This document shows positions 7,318-13,284 of a DNA stretch of 17,900 nucleotides, in pieces; positions within the stretch are counted from its first letter, which is position 1; every line of letters begins with the position of its first letter. This DNA is from an uncultured Gammaproteobacteria bacterium (lineage in GTDB: Bacteria > Pseudomonadota > Gammaproteobacteria > Nitrosococcales > Methylophagaceae). The position numbers were made by a program, and so were the translations under genes. A model generated the notes under the pieces. That model was not told the origin of the DNA. It made no database searches and worked only from the letters and a program-made list of their open reading frames with translations. The DNA is taken from assembly GCA_913058195.1 (NCBI GenBank), contig CAJXPP010000017.1, positions 1 to 17,900 of the forward strand, given 5' to 3'.

Positions 7318-7604
7318 TATTTTTGGAGCACAACAGAGTGGATAACAAGGTTGTGTTCGAAATACACTTTAAAGTCTGGGTAGGTCCATACTGTGATGGG
7401 TGGCTCACCTACAGTAGCGCTTACTTGTTCTGCCTGACCAAACTTTTGCGCGACGTGTTCCATCGTCACACCACGAGTTGGGCGAATAACACCTTGTTCC
7501 GAATTAGGCACATCATAAGTATCAATAATAGAAATAACTTCTGCTTGTGAGATTGAGGCGGTTGTTAGCAATAATATTGCGGTAATAAAAATGGTTTTAA
7601 TCAT
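7317..7604 (-). CDS. Small conserved periplasmic protein of unknown function
   Basis: A 95-residue protein with a clear Sec signal peptide: MIK, then a hydrophobic run through residue 18, with cleavage likely after SQA (about residue 21). The mature part has about 74 residues and contains RPTRGVTMEHVAQKFGQA, then PPITVWTYPDFKVYFEHNLVIHSVV. I recognise this pattern from hypothetical proteins of Pseudomonas and relatives. Its MxxVxxxFG start resembles small outer-membrane-assembly (SmpA/BamE-like) folds, but it has no lipobox, and that likeness is only suggestive. There are no cysteines in the mature part. AGGAG lies about seven bases before the ATG at 7604. It sits 32 bases after hemW and is joined to the MOSC gene by a one-base stop/start overlap, so the two are probably translated together. 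Function unknown. Confidence 0.75.
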   Translation of the reverse strand: MIKTIFITAILLLTTASISQAEVISIIDTYDVPNSEQGVIRPTRGVTMEHVAQKFGQAEQVSATVGEPPITVWTYPDFKVYFEHNLVIHSVVLQK

Positions 7605-7636
7605 GTCACGCTCCTGTTAGCTGTAGTGATAGCATA

Positions 7637-8797
7637 CTATTGTGGGAGAAATAGCTCAATTAAACTATTGAGATAGAGTTGGCCTTTTTCAGTTGGTCGA
7701 ATGCGATATATATCACGCGTTAATAAACCATCCGCTTCAGCTTGCCGTAATGCCGCATCAATATGTGAAATTGGGATACCTGCATGCTGATAAAAGAGTG
7801 AGGTTGGAAAACCATCAGTTAACCGTAGCGCATTTAACATAAACTCAAAACCAATATCCTGTCTCGATATTTTTTCTTCTGTTAATAGGACGGCTTTTGA
7901 GCCAGCGCTATCGATATAAGTTTGTGGTTGTTTTTGTTTTGAGCGACGAGTGATTGATTGCGTGGCGGCATCACTGATCTTGCCGTGAGCACCAGCGCCA
8001 ATACCAATATAGTCACCAAACTGCCAATAATTCACATTATGCCGACACTGTTGTGTGTTTTTAGCATAAGCAGATACTTCATATTGTTCATAACCAGCTA
8101 TAGCTAGACGTTGTTGATTAGCAATCTGCCAGTCGATAATAGGATCTTCATCGGGCAGCGTAGGCGGCTGTTGATAAAATAATGTATTAGGCTCAAGCGT
8201 TAGTTGGTAATAAGAAATATGGCTTGGTTCTAGACTAATTGCTGTTTCTACATCATGGCGGGCTGATTTTTCTGTTTGATGAGGAAGGCCAAACATAAGA
8301 TCTAAATTAAAATTATCAAAACCTACTTTATGTGCTGTTTCAATTGCTTTAATCGCTTGTTTGCTATCGTGAATGCGACCTAGTGATGTTAATGCTTGAT
8401 CATTAAAGCTTTGAATGCCAATAGATAATCGGTTTATACCTAAATCAAGATAATCAGCAAACCGATGTGCTTCAAAAGTCCCTGGGTTTGCTTCAAGTGT
8501 AATCTCAATTTGTGGGCTGAATGGAAGCAATGCGCGTAGTGATGAAAATAAACGATCGTACGCTTCAGCAGAAAATAAACTAGGTGTGCCGCCACCGATA
8601 AAAATAGTTTGAATTGTTCGTCCCCAAACGGAGGGAAGTTCTTGCTCAAGATCGCGGATTAAAGCATCAATATACGCTGCTTCAGGTAATGTATCTGGCG
8701 ACTTGTGTGAGTTGAAATCGCAATAAGGACATTTACGCACACACCAAGGTACATGAATATAAAGGCTAAGCGGTGGTAGGGCAGTAAAATTAAACAT
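7637..8797 (-). CDS. hemW: HemW-type radical SAM heme chaperone
   Basis: HemW binds heme and a [4Fe-4S] cluster and is implicated in heme delivery to respiratory proteins. It is often misnamed coproporphyrinogen III dehydrogenase. With the start at 8797 the protein has 386 residues and opens MFNFTALPPLSLYIHVPWC, as family members do. The CxxxCxxC cluster motif is Cys19, Cys23, Cys26, followed by Asp-Phe; true HemN enzymes have a fourth cysteine in place of that Phe. Other marks are FIGGGTPSLF, RLSIGIQSFND, HISYYQLTLEPNT, the HNVNYW motif and IGIGAGAHG. A longer frame from 8836 adds 13 untypical residues and would overlap the upstream gene by 37 bases. The ATG at 8797 lies just two bases after the upstream TAA, so I prefer it. 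The gene belongs to the rph-rdgB-hemW run. Confidence 0.93.
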   Translation of the reverse strand: MFNFTALPPLSLYIHVPWCVRKCPYCDFNSHKSPDTLPEAAYIDALIRDLEQELPSVWGRTIQTIFIGGGTPSLFSAEAYDRLFSSLRALLPFSPQIEITLEANPGTFEAHRFADYLDLGINRLSIGIQSFNDQALTSLGRIHDSKQAIKAIETAHKVGFDNFNLDLMFGLPHQTEKSARHDVETAISLEPSHISYYQLTLEPNTLFYQQPPTLPDEDPIIDWQIANQQRLAIAGYEQYEVSAYAKNTQQCRHNVNYWQFGDYIGIGAGAHGKISDAATQSITRRSKQKQPQTYIDSAGSKAVLLTEEKISRQDIGFEFMLNALRLTDGFPTSLFYQHAGIPISHIDAALRQAEADGLLTRDIYRIRPTEKGQLYLNSLIELFLPQ

Positions 8798-8799
8798 AG

Positions 8800-9447
8800 T
8801 TATTGAAGAGCCTTGGGTTTCCAACCAGATTTCCATAGGGTTAATGGAATAATGGCCGGTGGTTTGCCATTTTTCTCAAACCATGAATCAACGGCATAGC
8901 GGGTATTAGATTCGATTTCGGTAATTGTCGCAGTATTATGTGGAGACAATAAGCCACCGCGAGACGTCCTTGATGCTTGTCGGTGAAGTACTATTAGATT
9001 AGCCTCAGATAACATACGTAAATAAACCGTCGTATTGGTCGCTTCATCAATGCAATCTAACTGACCGTTTAAGCCGTTAGAAGTATAGTTCTTTGCACGA
9101 TCTATAGAGGTGCCAGCTTGTTGTCCTGTCATTGTTTCGAGTAAGGAAATCGCCAATTTAAGCTGTTTACGTTCTTGTTGTGCATTAACTGCTGGAGGAG
9201 AAAACAATGCTTCTACTGTTGCCCATTGTGATGGTGATAAATGGATAAAGGCTGTTTTAGAGCAAGTATGTCCATGACATATCGAATAATTACTGGGTAT
9301 TGGAAATCCAATAAAGGGGTGATTAATACTGGCTAATAATTCTTGCATATCATCAATGATGAAAATAGGTTTTATAGGAGCAAGTGCTGCGTTATTAGCG
9401 CTACAAGCCACGATGAGAAAACTGATAATAGCGACAAGCAGCTTCAC
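8800..9447 (-). CDS. Conserved hypothetical lipoprotein
   Basis: The longest frame starts at a TTG (9474), but the GTG at 9447 is better. It lies four bases after the upstream stop and yields a textbook lipoprotein signal, MKLLVAIISFLIVAC, with lipidation at Cys15. The protein then has 215 residues and should be membrane-anchored in the periplasm. I do not recognise a named family, though similar proteins seem widespread as hypotheticals. Conserved-looking blocks are ICHGHTCSKTAFIHLSPSQW (Cys57, Cys62), a helical middle part, LDCIDEATNTTVYLRML (Cys132) and TRYAVDSWFEKNGKPP near the end. The pattern of Cys, Asp, Glu, His and Trp residues could suggest an enzyme-like fold, but no catalytic assignment is possible. 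It ends two bases before hemW and follows the DUF2380/DUF3280-like gene, pointing to an envelope role. No clear Shine-Dalgarno precedes either start. Confidence 0.72.
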   Translation of the reverse strand: MKLLVAIISFLIVACSANNAALAPIKPIFIIDDMQELLASINHPFIGFPIPSNYSICHGHTCSKTAFIHLSPSQWATVEALFSPPAVNAQQERKQLKLAISLLETMTGQQAGTSIDRAKNYTSNGLNGQLDCIDEATNTTVYLRMLSEANLIVLHRQASRTSRGGLLSPHNTATITEIESNTRYAVDSWFEKNGKPPAIIPLTLWKSGWKPKALQ

Positions 9448-9451
9448 ACTA

Positions 9452-9973
9452 TTAATGAGGCAATATTTTATCAATTTTGTTGATCAGGATTCCTACTGCA
9501 CCAGGAATTGTTACTTTAGGATCACCCTTCACTTCACTGCGAAACTCTTTGACCAATTTGTTTTCATGAGTATCAAATATACGCACAATTAAATAAGAAA
9601 ATAGGTAGGTAGGTTTATGTAAGCGACCAATTAGAATGTAATCACTACCATGACTCAAGCCTAATTCAGCAGCACATTTAGCACAGTCGAAGAGGTAGCC
9701 GATACTTTTATCTGCGGTATTTCTCGCTTCACTAGACACCTCGACAACAGTAAAACCTTCTTTATTATCTAAACCTTGACGTAGAAACATTTCAATATCA
9801 CGGAGATTTTGTTGTTCTTGAGCATCAATTGCAGCCACCTTCGCAGGATCAGATAAACGCATGGTTAGATCCAATAACTCAAAACCAGGTACTGCAATTT
9901 TACTTTCTGCTGATACGGCTCCAGCTAGAATAAATTGGCCTAATAAAAAAAGAACTTTAAATAGTTTCATCAT
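9452..9973 (-). CDS. Secreted DUF2380/DUF3280-like protein
   Basis: A 173-residue protein with a signal peptide (hydrophobic residues 5-20, cleavage likely after SAE or VSA, about 20-23). The mature part begins SKIAVPGFELLDLTMR and includes a helical stretch rich in Glu and Gln (43-68). It continues with FTVVEVS, then a Cys97-x2-Cys100 pair in LFDCAKCAAELG, and GSDYILIGRLHKPTYLFSYLIVRIFD. This order matches my memory of small secreted families described as DUF2380 or DUF3280, which are frequent in methylotrophs. I cannot tell which one without a profile search. The fold resembles TolB-like or Curli-assembly-like domains that sense or anchor at the envelope; that is speculation. It starts 17 bases inside the 3' end of rdgB. 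GAGGT sits about six bases before the first of two adjacent ATGs (9973 or 9970). Confidence 0.72.
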   Translation of the reverse strand: MMKLFKVLFLLGQFILAGAVSAESKIAVPGFELLDLTMRLSDPAKVAAIDAQEQQNLRDIEMFLRQGLDNKEGFTVVEVSSEARNTADKSIGYLFDCAKCAAELGLSHGSDYILIGRLHKPTYLFSYLIVRIFDTHENKLVKEFRSEVKGDPKVTIPGAVGILINKIDKILPH

Positions 9974-10556
9974 TAAATAACCTCATAAACTGACGTATTG
10001 CTTTACCTCGATGACTTATGGCATGTTTTTGTTGTGCTGTTAGCTGTGCTGCACTACACTTTTCCTCTGCGACCCAGAAGATAGGATCATAGCCAAAACC
10101 ACCGTCTCCCATAGGATCTTGCAAAACCTGACCTTGCCAGTCTGCCTGGCAGATCAAGGGGGTTGGATCTTTAGAGTGACGCATCATTACTAATAGACAC
10201 TGATAACGAGCAATACGTTCAGCATCAGGAACACCGTTAAGAGCAGAAAGTAAGGCATGCAGATTATCTTCATCGCTGGCATTTTCACCTGCATAACGAG
10301 CGGAATATATGCCGGGAGCGCCTAATAAATAATCAACTTCAATACCAGAGTCATCTGCAATCGCAGGTAAACCCGTATGCATTGCAGCATTACGGGCTTT
10401 GATAATCGCATTCTCGACAAAGGTCTGTCCGGTTTCTTCTGCTTCAGGGACATTTAAATCAGATTGAGGCACGATTTCAATATTCATCGGTGCAAACAAT
10501 TCAGCAAATTCGCGTAATTTACCTTTATTACCACTGGCGAGAACAATTTTATTCAT
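9957..10556 (-). CDS. rdgB: XTP/dITP pyrophosphatase (house-cleaning NTPase)
   Basis: Hydrolyses the non-canonical nucleotides dITP, dXTP and ITP to monophosphates and pyrophosphate, keeping deaminated purines out of DNA and RNA. Its 199 residues match the family length. The substrate loop SGNKGKLREF spans 8-17, ETGQTFVENAIIKAR follows, and ADDSGIEVDYLLGAPGIYSARYAG (from about residue 67) carries the metal-binding Asp pair. GFGYDPIFW and the C-terminal SHRGKA complete the site. The ATG at 10556 is preceded by AGGTG with a 7-base spacer. The gene lies 13 bases after rph, a very common pairing that joins tRNA 3'-end maturation and nucleotide sanitation. Its 3' end overlaps the next gene by 17 bases. 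Confidence 0.96.
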   Translation of the reverse strand: MNKIVLASGNKGKLREFAELFAPMNIEIVPQSDLNVPEAEETGQTFVENAIIKARNAAMHTGLPAIADDSGIEVDYLLGAPGIYSARYAGENASDEDNLHALLSALNGVPDAERIARYQCLLVMMRHSKDPTPLICQADWQGQVLQDPMGDGGFGYDPIFWVAEEKCSAAQLTAQQKHAISHRGKAIRQFMRLFNDETI

Positions 10557-10569
10557 AATGATGCACCTA

Positions 10570-11286
10570 TTATTTTTCTAATGCTTCCCGTTGTTTAATG
10601 ACTAAATCTGCAATGCCTTCACTTGCTATGGCCAGCATGGCAGTTAGTTCATCAGGTTGGAACGCATGACCTTCAGCTGTGCCTTGCACTTCGATATAGG
10701 CGCCAGCTTCATTCATAACTACATTCATATCAGTTTCAGCATTTGAATCTTCAGCATAATCAAGATCAAGTACCGGCGTACCATTATAAATACCAACTGA
10801 AATAGCGGCTACCTGACCTAGTAAGGGATTCTTTTTAATTTTTTTCTGTTCGACTAATGTATTAACAGCATCTTGTAAAGCTACGTAAGCGCCTGTGATT
10901 GATGCTGTACGAGTACCGCCATCTGCTTGTAATACATCACAGTCGATTGTAATGCTTCGTTCCCCTAGCGCTTTTAAATCAATTGATGCACGTAAAGAGC
11001 GACCGATTAAACGTTGAATTTCTTGTGTACGGCCACTTTGCTTACCTCTGGCTGCTTCACGTTGCATACGGCTACCCGTCGAGCGAGGTAACATGCCATA
11101 TTCTGCTGTTACCCAACCTTCGCCTTTGCCGCGCAAAAATGATGGAATGCGTTCTTCGACTGATGCTGTACACAATACTTTAGTATCACCCATTTCGATT
11201 AAGACAGAACCTTCCGCATGCTTGGTGTAGTTGCGTGTAATTGTGACCTGACGTAATTCATTCGTTTGACGACCGCTTGGGCGCAT
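10570..11286 (-). CDS. rph: Ribonuclease PH
   Basis: A phosphate-dependent 3'-5' exoribonuclease that trims tRNA precursors and normally works as a hexameric ring in the cytoplasm. I place the start at the ATG at 11286, giving 238 residues, the same as full-length E. coli RNase PH, and beginning MRPSGRQTNELRQVTITRNYTKHAEGS. The longer frame from 11310 would translate the ribosome binding site itself (AAGGAAG, six bases before the ATG). Key blocks are DTKVLCTASVEE, GWVTAEYGMLPRST, the RxxExxRG-like segment REAARGKQSGRTQEIQRLIGRSLRA, ITIDCDVLQADGGTRTASITG, and SNAETDMNVVM with its catalytic-site acidic residues. It is first in the minus-strand run and divergent from yicC, as in E. coli. The protein looks intact, unlike the frameshifted rph of E. 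coli K-12. Confidence 0.96.
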   Translation of the reverse strand: MRPSGRQTNELRQVTITRNYTKHAEGSVLIEMGDTKVLCTASVEERIPSFLRGKGEGWVTAEYGMLPRSTGSRMQREAARGKQSGRTQEIQRLIGRSLRASIDLKALGERSITIDCDVLQADGGTRTASITGAYVALQDAVNTLVEQKKIKKNPLLGQVAAISVGIYNGTPVLDLDYAEDSNAETDMNVVMNEAGAYIEVQGTAEGHAFQPDELTAMLAIASEGIADLVIKQREALEK

Positions 11287-11323
11287 GCTGACTTCCTTAA
11301 AAAATATCAAAAATAATGCCGCT

Positions 11324-11329
11324 ATTATA
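11324..11329 (-). promoter_or_regulatory. Probable -10 element of the rph promoter
   Basis: On the minus strand this reads TATAAT, an exact sigma-70 -10 hexamer. It would start transcription near 11317, leaving a leader of about 30 bases with the AAGGAAG ribosome binding site before the ATG at 11286. The region 16-18 bases upstream (around 11346-11353) has no good -35 hexamer. The rest of this 112-bp divergent gap is A/T-rich and must also hold the yicC promoter, which I cannot assign. Confidence 0.42.
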
Positions 11330-11398
11330 CGTTGCTTGCATGCTATTACCGATGCTTTTAGTTAATATATCGGTTTATATATTTAGTCAGGAATGATC

Positions 11399-12265
11399 GT
11401 GATCAGAAGTATGACCGCATTCGCTCGTCGAGAAGAGCAAACAGAGCAAGGTGATTTAACATGGGAGATACGCAGTGTTAATCATCGCTACCTTGAAACA
11501 TCGCTACGGTTAGATGAGCGCTTTCGACCATTAGAAATGAAAATGAGGAAGCTGTTTTCAGATAAATTAGCACGAGGGAAAGTCGATGCTAGTTTGCGTT
11601 ATAAAACGCCTGAATCTCAACAATCAGCACTTAATGTTGATCATGACTTAGCAAAGTCCGTAATTGAGCATTGTGATGAATTAGCTCTATTAACCACGCG
11701 ACCCGCTCCAGTTGATATGCTCAAAGTAATGCAATGGCCTAATGTATTGCAGGCAGACACACTTGATCAAGCAGCACTTAATAAAACAGTGATGAGTAGT
11801 TTAGAACTCGCTATTGAAGAACTAATCACTACGAGAGAAACAGAAGGCGCTGCATTACAAAAAATGATCGCACAACGTTGTACTGATATTGATGAGATTG
11901 CGAAACAAACGCGCTTAGTTATGCCTGAAATATTAGAACAACAACGCAATCGACTGAATGATCGCGTTAGTGACTTTCAGATTAATTTAGATCCTGAACG
12001 TTTAGAACAAGAAATGGTGGTCTTAGCGCAAAAAAATGATGTCGCTGAAGAGCTTGATCGATTAGAAAGTCATATTGTTGAAGTAAAAAATGTGTTGCAA
12101 CGTGATGAACCTGTTGGCCGCCGTTTGGATTTCTTAATGCAAGAATTGAATCGAGAAGCGAATACACTAGGTTCTAAATCGATTAGTACCAATACCACAC
12201 GAAACTCAGTTGATTTAAAAGTGTTGATTGAACAAATGCGTGAGCAAATTCAGAATATAGAATAA
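11399..12265 (+). CDS. yicC: YicC/YloC family endoribonuclease
   Basis: A conserved cytoplasmic RNase family implicated in small-RNA and mRNA decay in E. coli and B. subtilis. I choose GTG at 11399, giving 288 residues (E. coli YicC 287) and the family start MIRSMTAFARREE. AGGA lies six bases upstream of it, whereas the ATG at 11393 directly abuts the AGGA and is too close for initiation. The N-terminal YicC domain covers about 1-155 (WEIRSVNHRYLETSLRLDERFRPLE, KLARGKVDASLRY). The C-terminal DUF1732 domain covers about 200-288 (RLEQEMVVLAQKNDVAEELDRLESH, GRRLDFLMQELNREANTLGSKS). It is divergent from rph, a long-conserved arrangement. Stop-to-ATG distance to gmk is 14 bases, so the two are likely co-transcribed. 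Confidence 0.94.
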   Translation: MIRSMTAFARREEQTEQGDLTWEIRSVNHRYLETSLRLDERFRPLEMKMRKLFSDKLARGKVDASLRYKTPESQQSALNVDHDLAKSVIEHCDELALLTTRPAPVDMLKVMQWPNVLQADTLDQAALNKTVMSSLELAIEELITTRETEGAALQKMIAQRCTDIDEIAKQTRLVMPEILEQQRNRLNDRVSDFQINLDPERLEQEMVVLAQKNDVAEELDRLESHIVEVKNVLQRDEPVGRRLDFLMQELNREANTLGSKSISTNTTRNSVDLKVLIEQMREQIQNIE

Positions 12266-12279
12266 TAGGAGCCTAAAAT

Positions 12280-12891
12280 ATGAGTGGAAGTCTTTTTATA
12301 GTTGCAGCTCCCTCTGGTGCTGGTAAAACAAGCTTAGTGAATGCTTTAGTTGAAAGGCAAAAGAATGTCGTCTTGTCAGTCTCTCATACGACACGAGCTG
12401 CGCGAGCAGGTGAAGAGAGCGGCAAAGATTACTTTTTTGTTAGTCAGGATGAATTTTCTGCGATGCGTAATGCAGGTGAGTTTTTAGAATCTGCAACAGT
12501 ATTTGATAATTCTTATGGTACATCTTCTGAAGCGGTACTGCTGCAGCTTAAGGAAGGTAAAGATGTTATTCTTGAGATTGATTGGCAAGGTGCGGAGCAG
12601 GTGAGACGAAACTTCCCTGATAGTACGGGAGTCTTTATTTTACCGCCGTCTAGAAATGATTTGGAACAACGTCTACGTGGTCGAGGTCAAGATGACGATG
12701 AGACGATAGCGAGACGAATGCGTGATGCTGAGAATGAAATGTCACATTATGTTGAGTTTGATTATTTGATCATTAACGATGATTTTGAAGTGGCATTAAA
12801 TGATTTAATCGCCGTTATTTCCGCAAAACGACAGACATTAGGTGTTCAAAAAGAGGTTCAGGCTAGGTTATTAGTAGAACTTCTAGCTTAA
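12280..12891 (+). CDS. gmk: Guanylate kinase
   Basis: Phosphorylates GMP (and dGMP) to GDP using ATP, in the purine nucleotide pathway. The 203 residues match the family (E. coli 207). The P-loop APSGAGKTS spans 10-18. The GMP-binding segment SHTTRAARAGEESGKDYFFV follows, with FLESATVFDNSYGTS after it. LEIDWQGAEQVR and the lid region LEQRLRGRGQDDDETIARRM complete the fold. The ATG at 12280 has AGGAG with an 8-base spacer. Its product GDP feeds the GTP pool used by the ppGpp enzyme encoded two genes downstream, a metabolic link that goes with the conserved gmk-rpoZ-spoT order. A 48-base gap separates it from rpoZ. The gap holds a short perfect dyad, ATAGCGCTAT, followed by T residues, but without the loop a terminator needs. 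Confidence 0.97.
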   Translation: MSGSLFIVAAPSGAGKTSLVNALVERQKNVVLSVSHTTRAARAGEESGKDYFFVSQDEFSAMRNAGEFLESATVFDNSYGTSSEAVLLQLKEGKDVILEIDWQGAEQVRRNFPDSTGVFILPPSRNDLEQRLRGRGQDDDETIARRMRDAENEMSHYVEFDYLIINDDFEVALNDLIAVISAKRQTLGVQKEVQARLLVELLA

Positions 12892-12939
12892 TAGCGCTAT
12901 TTTTCGTAAAATACTCTGTTTTCGCTTGGGAATAGAATC

Positions 12940-13200
12940 ATGGCTCGTACTACTGTAGAAGATTGTTTAGATAATGTTGAAAACCGCTTTCAGTTGGTAT
13001 TAGTTGCAGCTAAACGCGCGCGCGAAATACAGAATGGTGCAGAGGCGTTAGTACCAGAAGAAAATGATAAGCCTACTGTTATTGCATTGCGTGAAATTGC
13101 TGCAGGTTTGATTGATGCAAGCATTTTAGATAAAACTAGTGCACGTGAGCATGCTGGAGAAAGCGTCGTTAAAGAAGAAGAATTTAAAGCAGAAAGCTAG
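12940..13200 (+). CDS. rpoZ: RNA polymerase omega subunit
   Basis: A small subunit that helps fold and hold the beta-prime subunit in RNA polymerase and, in proteobacteria, contributes to one ppGpp binding site. The 86 residues begin MARTTVEDCLDNVENRFQLV, close to E. coli RpoZ (91 residues). The conserved middle includes LVAAKRAREIQ, LVPEENDKPTVIALREIAAGLI and ILD. The N-terminal MAR segment, which in E. coli omega takes part in ppGpp binding at the beta-prime interface, is kept. The C-terminal tail is short and acidic. GGGA lies about nine bases before the ATG. An 84-base gap follows before spoT. Having the omega gene beside the ppGpp synthetase/hydrolase gene is the standard arrangement and functionally sensible. 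Confidence 0.96.
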   Translation: MARTTVEDCLDNVENRFQLVLVAAKRAREIQNGAEALVPEENDKPTVIALREIAAGLIDASILDKTSAREHAGESVVKEEEFKAES

Positions 13201-13284
13201 ACTCTATTATTTAGATGTTGTAATGCCTGACGTACTCCTTGATATATTAGGTGAAACTGCAAATTTAATGAGGGCGACCTACTT

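Noticed and set aside
7323..7550. 75-residue plus-strand frame opposite the small periplasmic protein
   Set aside because: The frame is rich in Trp, Cys and Asn with no recognisable motif, lies entirely antisense to a gene with a clear signal peptide and ribosome binding site, and looks like a shadow.
8798..8836. Longer hemW start at 8836
   Set aside because: It adds 13 residues not typical of HemW and overlaps the preceding gene by 37 bases, whereas ATG 8797 fits family length and sits two bases after the stop.
12889..12905. Possible terminator between gmk and rpoZ (ATAGCGCTAT then T run)
   Set aside because: The palindrome has no loop, so it cannot form a stable RNA hairpin as it stands. 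The gmk-rpoZ-spoT order also argues for read-through.
13239..13269. Promoter for spoT (TTGATA and TTTAAT)
   Set aside because: The spacing is 19 bases, and transcription would start within or after the GAGGG ribosome binding site, leaving almost no leader.
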